A stretch of DNA of 64,000 bases from JASGCL01 sp965203915 (GTDB lineage: Bacteria > Pseudomonadota > Alphaproteobacteria > JASGCL01). A model generated the notes under the pieces. It was not told where the DNA came from, ran no database searches, and saw nothing but the letters and a program-made list of their open reading frames with translations. The position numbers and the translations under genes are program-made. Of this stretch, positions 1 through 8,930 are shown piece by piece (position 1 is the stretch's first letter; every line of letters starts with the position of its first letter). The stretch is taken from positions 62,001 to 126,000 of the forward strand of contig OZ241918.1 of assembly GCA_965203915.1 (NCBI GenBank). The letters are read 5' to 3'.

Positions 1-187
1 TTAGCCCCGCGCCCTCCATGTCCTTGAATGTCCCGCCCTCATGGTTATCCCTTTTTATGGTCAGCCCAAAAAATCTATATAAAATATATAAATATTAATG
101 AATTATTACCAGCGGGTCCCTTAATAAGCTATAAGACAAACTAAACAAATGAATAATGTCGCGAGTTACAAAACGCCATCAAACATA

Positions 188-430
188 CTATTTATTAGTT
201 TCTTCCCAAACCGTTTTATTTTTATAGCAAAAACTTTTGATGCAATCAAGAATTTTATTCAATTTTGAATAAAATTCTCTTTTAATGCACATTTCTTCCT
301 GTGTATAAAATATTAACAACAATGAAGGGGTATTATTTTTTAACCTTTCAAAAATCCTCTTTCGCCCATTGGGAAATCTTGCTAAAGATTTGCTACAACC
401 TGTAAACAAAAAATAGCAGACCCTTTTCAT
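188..430 (-). CDS. Doubtful small hypothetical protein (80 aa)
   Basis: This is an 80-residue frame, basic and rich in Lys, Phe and Cys, with no motif I recognise. It lies in very AT-rich DNA where chance frames of this length are less likely than in GC-rich DNA but still possible. No Shine-Dalgarno sequence precedes the ATG. A weak promoter-like pair (TTGAAT, 17 nt, TAAATA on the minus strand) lies about 25 nt upstream. It is divergent from ilvD. It could be a lineage-specific gene or simply noncoding. Confidence 0.2.
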   Translation of the reverse strand: MKRVCYFLFTGCSKSLARFPNGRKRIFERLKNNTPSLLLIFYTQEEMCIKREFYSKLNKILDCIKSFCYKNKTVWEETNK

Positions 431-500
431 GATACTATATCAATAATAGCGCAATATTTAGGATTAATTTCATTAAAATTCAAAGATTTATGTTAAAATC

Positions 501-529
501 TTGAATTGTTGGTAAAAATCAAATATAAT
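501..529 (+). promoter_or_regulatory. Sigma70-like promoter of ilvD
   Basis: A -35 box TTGAAT (501-506) and a perfect -10 box TATAAT (524-529) are separated by exactly 17 nt. The expected transcription start near 536 leaves a leader of about 65 nt before the ilvD ATG at 602. The leader has no clear Shine-Dalgarno sequence; it contains CCTCC at 581-585, which is the anti-SD sequence itself. Assigned by eye. Confidence 0.55.
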
Positions 530-601
530 AAAAAATATCAAGAAATATTCTTATAAAAATCAATTATTTTCTACTCATTCCCTCCTGTTTTACTTCCCAA
601 C

Positions 602-2485
602 ATGACTAAACTTCGTTCTCACACCACCACCCACGGTCGGAACATGGCTGGGGCGCGTGGGTTGTGGCGCGCCACGGGGATGAAGGATGGCGATTTCGGC
701 AAACCCATTATTGCGGTGGTTAATAGCTTCACCCAATTTGTTCCAGGCCATGTGCATTTGAAAGATCTGGGCCAGATGGTGGCGCGCGAAATAGAAAAAA
801 GCGGCGGCGTAGCCAAAGAATTCAACACCATTGCGGTCGATGACGGTATTGCCATGGGGCATGATGGCATGCTTTACAGTTTGCCATCGCGCGAACTTAT
901 CGCCGATTCGGTCGAATACATGGTTAACGCCCATTGCGCCGATGCCATGGTTTGCATTTCCAATTGTGATAAAATTACGCCTGGCATGTTGATGGCGGCG
1001 ATGCGTATCAACATTCCCACCATATTTGTATCGGGCGGCCCGATGGAGGCTGGCAAAATCAATTGGAACAAAGCAACAGGCCATGTCGCCACCAATGGGG
1101 ACGGCACAGTGAGGAAGGTTGACCTGGTCGATGCGATTGTTGAAGCCACCAACGACAAATTATCGGACGAAGAAATTGAGACCATCGAGAAGTCGGCTTG
1201 CCCAACCTGTGGCTCTTGCTCGGGCATGTTTACCGCCAACAGCATGAATTCGCTGACCGAGGCTTTGGGCTTGTCCTTGCCTGGCAACGGGTCGTTGCTT
1301 GCCACCCATGCTTTGCGCAAAGAATTATTTTTGCAAGCGGGCCGAACAATTGTTGACCTGTGCAAGGAATTTTATGAAAAAGAAAATAGCGCGGTGTTGC
1401 CACGCTCCATCGCCAATTTTCAGGCATTTGAAAATGCCATGACGCTTGATATTGCCATGGGCGGTTCAACCAACACCGTGTTGCATTTGCTTGCCATTGC
1501 TCATGAGGCTGGTTGTGATTTCAGCATGAAGGATATTGATAGATTGTCCAAAAAAGTGCCAACGATTTGTAAGGTATCGCCCGCCACCAGCCTTTACCAT
1601 ATGGAGGATGTTCACCGTGCGGGCGGCATTGTTGGTATTTTGGCCGAATTGAATCGCGGCGGACTCATCCACCATCAATTGCCCACCGTGCATAGCAAAA
1701 CCTTGCTGGAGGCCTTAAACCATTGGGATATTATGGTTAGCAATCAAAAAGATGTTTCAGAATTTTACCGCGCCGCCCCTGGCGGGGTGCGCACCACCGA
1801 GGCCTTTTCGCAAAACCGTCAATACCCCGATCTGGATAATGACCGCAAAAATGGCTGCATCCGTTCGGTGGAGCATGCTTATAACAAAGAAGGGGGTTTG
1901 GCGGTGTTGTATGGTAATTTGGCGCCCGACGGGTCGATTGTAAAAACCGCGGGGGTTGATGAGAAAATTTTTAGCTTCGTTGGCCCCGCCAAAATTTATG
2001 AAAGCCAGGATTCGGCTTGCCGCGCCATTTTGGAAAAGAAAATTGTGCCAGGCGATGTGGTGATTATAAGATACGAAGGGCCCAAGGGTGGGCCAGGCAT
2101 GCAAGAAATGCTTTACCCCACCAGTTATTTAAAATCGATGGGTTTGGGCAAGGATTGCGCCTTGATAACCGATGGTCGGTTTTCGGGCGGCACGTCGGGC
2201 CTTTCGATTGGCCATGTCTCGCCCGAAGCCGCCGCGGGCGGGTTGATAGGTTTGGTGGAAGAAGGCGACGAAATTGTTATCAACATTCCCAAGCGTCAAT
2301 TGTCATTGAATGTTGCGGCGCAAGAAATTGAAAAAAGGAAAATGACCGAACAGCAACGGGGTCGTGCCGCCTTCACCCCGCGGGAGGAGCGAACAAGAAA
2401 AGTTTCGGCAGCCTTGCGCAGTTATGCAGCCATGACAACATCGGCCGCGACGGGCGCGGTGCGCGACGTAAGTTTGGTGGAATGA
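602..2485 (+). CDS. ilvD: Dihydroxy-acid dehydratase
   Basis: This enzyme dehydrates 2,3-dihydroxy-isovalerate and 2,3-dihydroxy-3-methylvalerate to the 2-keto acids of valine, leucine and isoleucine synthesis, in the cytoplasm. The 627-residue length suits the long E. coli-type IlvD. Family landmarks are present in order: ISNCDKITPGM (near residue 120), the cluster-binding CPTCGSCSGMF (near 200), GGSTNTVLHL (near 285) and TDGRFSGGTSG (near 525). The Cys pattern fits an iron-sulfur enzyme. The start at 602 gives the usual N-terminus reading LRSHTTTHGRNMAGARG. It stands alone behind its own promoter. cimA, about 3.4 kb downstream, serves the isoleucine branch of the same pathway. Nothing looks damaged. 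Confidence 0.97.
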   Translation: MTKLRSHTTTHGRNMAGARGLWRATGMKDGDFGKPIIAVVNSFTQFVPGHVHLKDLGQMVAREIEKSGGVAKEFNTIAVDDGIAMGHDGMLYSLPSRELIADSVEYMVNAHCADAMVCISNCDKITPGMLMAAMRINIPTIFVSGGPMEAGKINWNKATGHVATNGDGTVRKVDLVDAIVEATNDKLSDEEIETIEKSACPTCGSCSGMFTANSMNSLTEALGLSLPGNGSLLATHALRKELFLQAGRTIVDLCKEFYEKENSAVLPRSIANFQAFENAMTLDIAMGGSTNTVLHLLAIAHEAGCDFSMKDIDRLSKKVPTICKVSPATSLYHMEDVHRAGGIVGILAELNRGGLIHHQLPTVHSKTLLEALNHWDIMVSNQKDVSEFYRAAPGGVRTTEAFSQNRQYPDLDNDRKNGCIRSVEHAYNKEGGLAVLYGNLAPDGSIVKTAGVDEKIFSFVGPAKIYESQDSACRAILEKKIVPGDVVIIRYEGPKGGPGMQEMLYPTSYLKSMGLGKDCALITDGRFSGGTSGLSIGHVSPEAAAGGLIGLVEEGDEIVINIPKRQLSLNVAAQEIEKRKMTEQQRGRAAFTPREERTRKVSAALRSYAAMTTSAATGAVRDVSLVE

Positions 2486-2562
2486 AATCAACAAACATAA
2501 GTCCAGGAAATAAAATTGAACATACCAACCCAACCAAATAAAAAAACCAAGCAGCCCAACCG

Positions 2563-3204
2563 ATGAGTGATAATAAAGATCCTGTGATAGATTATGACTT
2601 GATTGTCACCAACCAATTGCGTGCCGTGGTGCCCGCGGTGTTGCGCAAGGTATTAGAAAAAAACGCCAACGCGACCGAAATACCAAGCCCGCATTATTTT
2701 TACATTAGTTTTAATACCCGCGCGCCAGGGGTGGTCATGCCGTCTTACCTCAAAAGCCAATACCCCGAGGAAATGACGGTTGTGTTGCAATATCAATTTT
2801 GGAATTTGGTGGTCACCGACAAGGAATTTTCGGTGGTTTTAAGTTTCGGCAAAACCCCTGCCGCCATCACCATTCCTTATCAATCTATTGTTCAATTTTC
2901 TGACCCCGCGGTCAATTTTATGTTAAGGTTTGATGACGAGGAAAGCGAAGGCGATGCTGCCACGCCAACCCCGCCTTTATCGAACCCCCATATTCCCCAT
3001 AAACAAAGCAACCTGCCTCTGGGCTCGGCTTCATCCCATGCTTCATCCCATGGGCATGATGTATCAGCCAAGCAACCGTCAAGGGGCGCAACGCCACCAA
3101 GCGACAAGCAAAAAAATAACGAAGCGATTGACGGCGATCCCGCGCCAACATCGAATGTGGTTTCTTTGGCCGAATTTCGTCGGCAACGGCCTCATAAGAA
3201 ATAA
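2563..3204 (+). CDS. sspB: SspB-like ClpXP specificity adaptor
   Basis: SspB delivers ssrA-tagged and other substrates to the ClpXP protease. Residues about 8-125 form the conserved SspB fold, with the typical opening DYDLIVTNQLRAVVPAVLRKV and a segment near 58-75 reading PGVVMPSYLKSQYPEEMTV. After residue ~125 comes a low-complexity Pro/Ser/His/Thr linker. The protein ends in a conserved-looking short tail, VVSLAEFRRQ; in alphaproteobacterial SspB the C-terminal tail is the ClpX-docking part. The gene lies 12 nt upstream of the class I fumarase, an arrangement I know from related alphaproteobacteria, and may be cotranscribed with it. The linker looks longer than usual but intact. Confidence 0.88.
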   Translation: MSDNKDPVIDYDLIVTNQLRAVVPAVLRKVLEKNANATEIPSPHYFYISFNTRAPGVVMPSYLKSQYPEEMTVVLQYQFWNLVVTDKEFSVVLSFGKTPAAITIPYQSIVQFSDPAVNFMLRFDDEESEGDAATPTPPLSNPHIPHKQSNLPLGSASSHASSHGHDVSAKQPSRGATPPSDKQKNNEAIDGDPAPTSNVVSLAEFRRQRPHKK

Positions 3205-3216
3205 GGGACGCAACCC

Positions 3217-4857
3217 ATGTCTCCCGCCTCTCATATTCTTGATGTGCTTGACACGCCGCCGCCCAAGCGTCCCATGACGCGGTTGGATTTGCCGCCACCC
3301 ACGGTTGATAGGTTTCATGATAAGGATTATTTGCTGGTGGCGGAAGACTCCCTGACCGCCCTTGCCAAACTTGCTTTTCATGACATCAATTTGTTTTTGC
3401 GCCCCGACCATTTGGCGCAATTGGCGGGTATTTTACAAGATAACGAGGCCAGCCCCAACGACAAATATGTCGCCTTAGAACTTCTCAAAAATGCCAATAT
3501 TGCGGCGGGCGGTATTTTCCCCATGTGCCAAGATACGGGCACCGCGATTGTGATAGGAAAAAAAGGCCAACGTATGATAACCACGGGCGAGCGTTTTGGC
3601 GGCGACGATCGCGAAGCCATCGCCAAGGGGATTTTTGATTGTTACCAAGAAAATAGTTTTCGCTATTCGCAATTGTCGCCGTTGGGCAGTTTTACAGAAA
3701 CCAACACCAAGAGCAACCTGCCTGCGCAGGTTGAAATCATGGCGGAGGGCGACCCCGAGGCTTACGAATTTTTGTTCGTTGCCAAGGGCGGTGGTTCGGC
3801 CAACAAAAACTTTTTTTATCAACCGCCGCCTGCCTTGCTGGAAGAACAAAAAATGTTAAACTTCATCGAAAGCAAATTGCGCGAGCTCGGCACCTCGGCC
3901 TGTCCGCCCTATCATTTGGCTATTGTCGTGGGCGGCACATCGGCCGAGATGACGATGAAGGTTTTGAAACTGGCGACTTGTCGCTACCTTGATAATTTGC
4001 CAACCCACGGCGGCGATGAAGCCAAACCATTCCGCGATATCATGCTGGAAGAAAAAATTTTCAAAATAACCCAAGGGCTCGGGATTGGCGCGCAATTTGG
4101 CGGCAAGTATTTCTGCCTTGATGTGCGGGTGATAAGGTTGCCGCGCCATAGTGCTTCCCTGCCGCTGGGGATTGGCGTTAGTTGTTCGGCCGACCGCCAA
4201 GCCGTTGCGCGCATCGACCGCACGGGCATATGGTTGGAAGAATTATGCAAAGACCCCGCGATATTTTTGCCAGAAGTGGATGGCAACAAATTGTTAGGGG
4301 CCGCGGTGCCGATTGATTTAAACAAACCCATGGCCGATATATTGAAGGATTTGGGAAAATGCGGCGTGAAGACGCGAGTCAGCCTGAGCGGGACCATTGT
4401 TGTCGCGCGCGACATGGCCCATAAAAAAATATCTTTGCAATTACAAAAAACGGGAAAATTGCCCGATTATATCAAGGACCACCCTATTTATTATGCGGGG
4501 CCCGCCAAAACGCCCGATGGGTTTGCATCGGGGTCGTTTGGCCCCACCACCGCGGGGCGGATGGATGAATATGTTGAAGAATTGCAAAAACATGGCGGGT
4601 CGATGGTTATGTTGGCGAAGGGTAATAGGTCGAAACTTGTCGCGCGTTCTTGCAAAAAATATGGCGGATTTTATTTGGGGTCGATTGGTGGCCCCGCGGC
4701 GCGGTTGGGGCGCGATTGCATAACCAAGGTTGAAATGTTGGATTACGAAGAATTGGGATTGGAAGCGGTGCGCAAAATTACCGTGAAGGATCTGCCTGCC
4801 TTCGTGGTGATTGACAACCAAGGTCATGATTTTTATGATGGCTTAACCGCAGAATAA
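3217..4857 (+). CDS. Fumarate hydratase, class I (iron-sulfur)
   Basis: The product interconverts fumarate and malate in the TCA cycle using an oxygen-sensitive 4Fe-4S cluster. At 546 residues it matches the single-chain class I enzymes (FumA/FumB type). Visible landmarks are FPMCQDTGTA near residue 105, the glycine-rich KGGGSANK near 190, GGTSAEM near 240, GIGVSCSADRQ near 310 with another conserved cysteine, and the C-terminal GSIGGPAARLG near 490. The start at 3217 follows sspB by 12 nt and sits behind a GGGACG-like weak ribosome site. No class II fumarase (fumC) is seen in the window. Confidence 0.95.
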   Translation: MSPASHILDVLDTPPPKRPMTRLDLPPPTVDRFHDKDYLLVAEDSLTALAKLAFHDINLFLRPDHLAQLAGILQDNEASPNDKYVALELLKNANIAAGGIFPMCQDTGTAIVIGKKGQRMITTGERFGGDDREAIAKGIFDCYQENSFRYSQLSPLGSFTETNTKSNLPAQVEIMAEGDPEAYEFLFVAKGGGSANKNFFYQPPPALLEEQKMLNFIESKLRELGTSACPPYHLAIVVGGTSAEMTMKVLKLATCRYLDNLPTHGGDEAKPFRDIMLEEKIFKITQGLGIGAQFGGKYFCLDVRVIRLPRHSASLPLGIGVSCSADRQAVARIDRTGIWLEELCKDPAIFLPEVDGNKLLGAAVPIDLNKPMADILKDLGKCGVKTRVSLSGTIVVARDMAHKKISLQLQKTGKLPDYIKDHPIYYAGPAKTPDGFASGSFGPTTAGRMDEYVEELQKHGGSMVMLAKGNRSKLVARSCKKYGGFYLGSIGGPAARLGRDCITKVEMLDYEELGLEAVRKITVKDLPAFVVIDNQGHDFYDGLTAE

Positions 4858-4872
4858 TGGCATCCGACATTC

Positions 4873-5799
4873 ATGACTGCCCCTATTACATTTACCAAAA
4901 TGCACGGCATCGGCAATGATTTTGTTATCATCGACGCCAGAATAAAAAATAACAAACATTGGTTGGATGGTTTATCGCCAAGCCAATTGGCCAACAACAT
5001 GGCGCGGTTGTCTGACCGTCATCGCGGTATTGGTTGCGACCAAATTATTATATTGCAAGACCCGCCAAGGGGTGATGAAAATTCAAAGTTGGATATTGCC
5101 ATGGTTATTTTTAACCACGATGGTTCGGTGGCGCAAACATGCGGCAACGCCACCCGTTGCGTGGCGCAAATAATGGGGCGCGAAAAAAATAAAAAAGAAA
5201 TATATATCGACAGCCATGGTCGATTATTAACCGCCGTGTTATTAGCCAACAACATGGTGGCGGTAAACATGGGGGTTGGGGTTTACGATTGGCAAAAAAT
5301 CCCCCTGAGCCAAAATTGCGACACGATGAATTTACCATTGCTTGATATGGCGGCGGATAAAGGCGGTGTTATGTTGCGCGATATTTTTAAGCAATATAAT
5401 TTTACCCCCCTGGCCCCCGCCATGGCGGTTAATGTTGGCAACCCCCATTGTGTTTGGTTGGTGGAAAACGCCGATGAGGTAGCGATTGAAGAAATTGGCA
5501 AGGCGATTGAAAACCACCCCTTGTTCCCCGAACGCACCAATGTTGAATTTGTTTCCGCCACCACCACGCCAAGCCAATTTCGTTTGCGGGTGTGGGAACG
5601 CGGCGCGGGGGCGACATTAGCCTGTGGTTCGGGGGCGGTGGCGACATTTTTGGCGTTGCATCGTTTGGCAAAAATAACCGATAAGCGCGCCACCATGGTA
5701 ATGGATGGCGGCACATTACAATTAACCATGAATGATGACCAACAAGTTATCATGAGTGGCCCCGCCGAGTTTGTTTTTGCGGGGAAGTTTGATATTTGA
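4873..5799 (+). CDS. dapF: Diaminopimelate epimerase
   Basis: This PLP-independent racemase converts LL- to meso-diaminopimelate for lysine and peptidoglycan. The family opening FTKMHGIGNDFVIID is present. Both catalytic cysteines are visible in QTCGNATRCVA (near residue 88) and LACGSGAVA (near 255). Most family members read CGNG(A/M)RC, so Ala in place of the second Gly is a mild variant. At 308 residues it is about 30 longer than E. coli DapF. It follows the fumarase by 15 nt and probably belongs to the same transcript. Confidence 0.96.
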   Translation: MTAPITFTKMHGIGNDFVIIDARIKNNKHWLDGLSPSQLANNMARLSDRHRGIGCDQIIILQDPPRGDENSKLDIAMVIFNHDGSVAQTCGNATRCVAQIMGREKNKKEIYIDSHGRLLTAVLLANNMVAVNMGVGVYDWQKIPLSQNCDTMNLPLLDMAADKGGVMLRDIFKQYNFTPLAPAMAVNVGNPHCVWLVENADEVAIEEIGKAIENHPLFPERTNVEFVSATTTPSQFRLRVWERGAGATLACGSGAVATFLALHRLAKITDKRATMVMDGGTLQLTMNDDQQVIMSGPAEFVFAGKFDI

Positions 5800-5863
5800 G
5801 GTATAAAACATTTTTATTTTTCTAGCTAAACTTGCTTGGTTTTCAATTTTCTGTTAGCAAAAA

Positions 5864-7477
5864 ATGACAGAAAAAATAATGACAAAGAATTCTCGGGTTT
5901 ACCTGTTTGATACCACCCTGCGCGATGGTGCGCAAACCCAGGGGGTCAATTTTACCCAACATGATAAGGTTATGATAGCCACCATGTTGGATGAATTGGG
6001 GTTGGATTATATCGAGGGCGGTTTTCCTGGCGCCAACCAAACCGACGACGAATTTTTTGCCAACCCGCCAAAGTTAAAAAATGCGGGGTTGGTGGCATTT
6101 GGCATGACGCGGCGTGCAGGGGTTTCGGCCGATAATGACCCTGGGCTGCGCGCAACATTAAACGCCGCCGTGCCCCATGCCTGCATTGTTGCCAAATCGT
6201 GGGATAAGCAAATTACCAAAATTATGAACATCGACCCCGCCGAAAATTTGGCGATGATTGAATCGTCGATAAAATTATTATGCACCAGCAAGGAAGAGGT
6301 AATGCTTGATGCCGAACATTTTTTTGATGGGTTCTATTCCAACCCCGATTACGCCCAGCAGGTGATAGAGACGGCCCTGAACGCGGGGGCACGGTGGGTG
6401 GTGTTGTGCGACACGCGCGGTGCCATGTTGCCCGCCAATATTGAGGAAGTTATCAAAACCGTGGCAAAAAATATCGACCTTAGCCGTATTGGCATCCACG
6501 CCCATAACGACAGCGATTGCGCGGTCGCCAACAGCCTGACCGCGGTGCAACATGGCGTGCGCCAGGTGCAGGGCACATTGAATGGTTTGGGCGAGCGTTG
6601 CGGCAACGCCAATATTTTATCAATGATGGCCGACCTGCATTTTAAAATGGGTATGGATATTGGTGCGGCAAAAAATAATTTATCATTGATGACAAAAATA
6701 TCGCGCCAACTTGACGAAACATTGGCACGCGCCCCCAACCCGCATTTGCCATTTGTCGGCGGCAATGCCTTCGCCCATAAGGGTGGTTTGCATGGCTCCG
6801 CCGTGATGAAGGACCCCGAATCTTACGAACATATCAACCCCGAATCGGTCGGCAACGAACGGGTGGTGGTGATGTCGGACCAATCGGGCAAGGCCAATTT
6901 GCGCTGGCATTTGCAAAAATTTAACCTGACGATAAAAGCCGACGAAGAAGAAAAATTGTTGGCGGCGATAAAAAACGCCGAATTCAAAGGTTTAAATTTT
7001 GACGGCGCGGAGGCATCGGTTGAAATTTTTTTGCGCCGTCAATTAAAAAAAATGGATGAGTTTTTTTCCTTAACCCGTTGCATGATTAGCCATGGCGCCA
7101 TCATGACCGATAAGAATGATGACGGCGGCAGCAGGGTGCAGGCCACCACCGAAGTCAAGGTGGGGGATAAAACAACCCTTAAAACGGCCGAGGCCGAAAA
7201 CAATGGGCCCGTGTATGTGCTGGACAAGGCTTTGCGCCAAGCGTTGTTGGAACATTTTCCCCATTTGGAAAAAGTTCAATTGGTGGATTACAAAGTTCGG
7301 ATTATTCCACCCAACAAACAATATCAAAGCACGGGGGCGTTAACCCGCGTGATGATAGAATCAAGCGATGGTAAAAATAATTGGACAACGGTCGGCATAT
7401 CGCCCAATATCATTTCCGCGTCGGAGATTGCCCTGACCGATGCTTATCGTTATTATTTGCTGAAACACACTGGTTAA
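5864..7477 (+). CDS. cimA: (R)-citramalate synthase
   Basis: The enzyme condenses pyruvate and acetyl-CoA to (R)-citramalate, the threonine-independent entry into isoleucine synthesis. Length (537 aa) and layout fit CimA rather than LeuA: an N-terminal TIM barrel opening with LFDTTLRDGAQTQGVNFT, metal-ligand motif GIHAHNDSDCAVANSL (near 206), GNANIL (near 246), FAHKGGLHGSAVMKDP (near 302), and a C-terminal allosteric LeuA-like domain from about 395. The related homocitrate and isopropylmalate synthases have different lengths and motifs. A second possible start lies 15 nt downstream (5879). It stands between dapF and trmJ; ilvD upstream completes part of the pathway. Confidence 0.93.
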   Translation: MTEKIMTKNSRVYLFDTTLRDGAQTQGVNFTQHDKVMIATMLDELGLDYIEGGFPGANQTDDEFFANPPKLKNAGLVAFGMTRRAGVSADNDPGLRATLNAAVPHACIVAKSWDKQITKIMNIDPAENLAMIESSIKLLCTSKEEVMLDAEHFFDGFYSNPDYAQQVIETALNAGARWVVLCDTRGAMLPANIEEVIKTVAKNIDLSRIGIHAHNDSDCAVANSLTAVQHGVRQVQGTLNGLGERCGNANILSMMADLHFKMGMDIGAAKNNLSLMTKISRQLDETLARAPNPHLPFVGGNAFAHKGGLHGSAVMKDPESYEHINPESVGNERVVVMSDQSGKANLRWHLQKFNLTIKADEEEKLLAAIKNAEFKGLNFDGAEASVEIFLRRQLKKMDEFFSLTRCMISHGAIMTDKNDDGGSRVQATTEVKVGDKTTLKTAEAENNGPVYVLDKALRQALLEHFPHLEKVQLVDYKVRIIPPNKQYQSTGALTRVMIESSDGKNNWTTVGISPNIISASEIALTDAYRYYLLKHTG

Positions 7478-7516
7478 GAAAATACATTGCCCCATAAGCC
7501 AACAGGTTCGTTACCC

Positions 7517-8239
7517 ATGAATAACCCAACCATTGTTTTGGTGCGGCCACAATTGGCCGAAAATATTGGTATGGCCTGTCGCGCCATGTTAAATTTTAAT
7601 TTTCAGAACCTAACCCTGGTCGCGCCGCGCGACGAATTCCCGTCGGTCGAGGCCAGCAGCGCCAGCGCGGGTGCGGAAGCCATTATTTTCCCCAAGGTAA
7701 AAGTTTTTGACGGGCTGAAACCCGCCCTACAAGATTTTCATTATATTGTCGCAACATCGGTCAGGCCGCGCGAGCAAGCCATCAGCGTGTTAAACCCCAC
7801 CGATTCATTAGCCAATATAAAATCGGCGATGGCGCAAGGCAACAAGGTCGCGGTGCTATTTGGCCCCGAACGGACGGGCCTTACCAATGATGATTTGGTT
7901 TATGCCAACCATATTTTGGAATTCCCCACCAACCCCGATTTTTCATCGTTAAATTTGGCGGGCAGCGTGTTGCTTTTTTGTTATCTGTGGTTTCAATTGT
8001 TGGGCGGGCAAGATAAATTATCGGCCCCTGCCTTCACCGAAACGGCGTCGGTGGAACAGCGGCAACATTTTATTCATCGGCTTTTAACTGCTTTGGAAGA
8101 AAATGATTTTTTTAAATCACCACCCATGAAGCCCGCCCTGTCGCGCAATATTGCGCAAATGATAAATCGCGCCCATTTTTCGGAACAGGAAATGAGAACA
8201 TGGCAAGGCATCTTAAGCAACTTACTTGAAAAAAAATAA
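7517..8239 (+). CDS. trmJ: tRNA/rRNA 2'-O-methyltransferase, TrmJ type
   Basis: This is a SPOUT-class (SpoU) RNA ribose methyltransferase; TrmJ methylates nucleotide 32 of tRNAs. The sequence opens with IVLVRPQLAENIGMACRAM, the standard start of this family, so I place the start at 7517 rather than at the in-frame ATG at 7487. Further motifs are VLFGPERTGLTNDDL (near 118) and FSSLNLAGSVLLF (near 150), the latter forming the SAM-binding knot. The C-terminal ~70 residues look like the TrmJ extension that helps tRNA binding. It follows cimA at short distance. Confidence 0.88.
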   Translation: MNNPTIVLVRPQLAENIGMACRAMLNFNFQNLTLVAPRDEFPSVEASSASAGAEAIIFPKVKVFDGLKPALQDFHYIVATSVRPREQAISVLNPTDSLANIKSAMAQGNKVAVLFGPERTGLTNDDLVYANHILEFPTNPDFSSLNLAGSVLLFCYLWFQLLGGQDKLSAPAFTETASVEQRQHFIHRLLTALEENDFFKSPPMKPALSRNIAQMINRAHFSEQEMRTWQGILSNLLEKK

Positions 8240-8294
8240 GAATTCGTCTATAAGCAAACAACAAACATTGGCTAAAATCAATTAAGAGGGCTCC

Positions 8295-8930
8295 ATGGAA
8301 AATTACCTGCATTCAATGTTATCACCCGAGGTTTTTGCCTTCTTCAGCGTGGTTATCATCGACCTTGTCCTAAGTGCCGACAATGGATTGATAGTGGGTT
8401 TGGCGGCGGCGAGCCTGCCCCCCGAGCAACGCAAAAAAGCCATTGCGGTGGGTATCCTCTTGGCAACTTTGTTCCGTATATTATTTGCCGCCTTAACCGT
8501 GCAATTGCTAAAAATTCCGGGCGTTTTGTTGGTTGGTGGGTTGCTGTTATTATGGGTCGCCTACAAAATGTGGACTGACTTACGCGGGCAATCAGGAAAT
8601 GATAAAAAACATAGCGCGCAATTAACCAAAGGCAGTAAAAAGGTCGAGCGTAAATCCTTTGCCGCCGCCCTGTGGCAAATAACCCTGGCGGATATTTCCA
8701 TGTCTATCGACAATGTGTTGGCGGTGGCGGGGGCTTCTAAAGAACACCCTTATATCATGATGTTTGGCTTGGGCCTATCAATTGTCTTAATGGCAACCGT
8801 TGCCACCATGATAGCCAACTTGCTTAAAAAATACCCTATCATCGGCTACATCGGCTTGATTATCATTGTTTACATCGCGGGCAAATTAACGCTGCAGGGT
8901 GTCGAACAATTGATGGGTTATTTTCAATAG
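8295..8930 (+). CDS. TerC-family integral membrane protein (YjbE-like)
   Basis: This 211-residue protein has about six to seven hydrophobic segments. The intramembrane acidic motifs of the TerC family are visible: VIIDLVLSADNGLIVGLAA (residues 16-34) and LADISMSIDNVLAVAGAS (near 134-150). The family is linked to metal (especially manganese) export and resistance, but the substrate here is not shown by the sequence. A moderate ribosome site (AAGAGGG) precedes the ATG by about 6 nt. The stop overlaps the convergent holA stop by 7 nt. I see no manganese riboswitch in the short upstream gap. Confidence 0.85.
   Translation: MENYLHSMLSPEVFAFFSVVIIDLVLSADNGLIVGLAAASLPPEQRKKAIAVGILLATLFRILFAALTVQLLKIPGVLLVGGLLLLWVAYKMWTDLRGQSGNDKKHSAQLTKGSKKVERKSFAAALWQITLADISMSIDNVLAVAGASKEHPYIMMFGLGLSIVLMATVATMIANLLKKYPIIGYIGLIIIVYIAGKLTLQGVEQLMGYFQ

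Larger units (their letters stand above)
1..601. other. AT-rich left-edge intergenic region
   Basis: The first ~60 bases are clearly more GC-rich than the following ~540, so they may be the end of a gene outside the window, but no frame there can be assigned. On the minus strand a 13-codon frame starts at 42 and stops at 1-3. One minus frame and one plus frame are open through 1-60 without a recognisable product. Bases 61-600 are strongly AT-rich and contain one doubtful small minus-strand frame (188-430) and a good promoter for ilvD (501-529). I see no RNA gene or repeat here. Confidence 0.5.
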
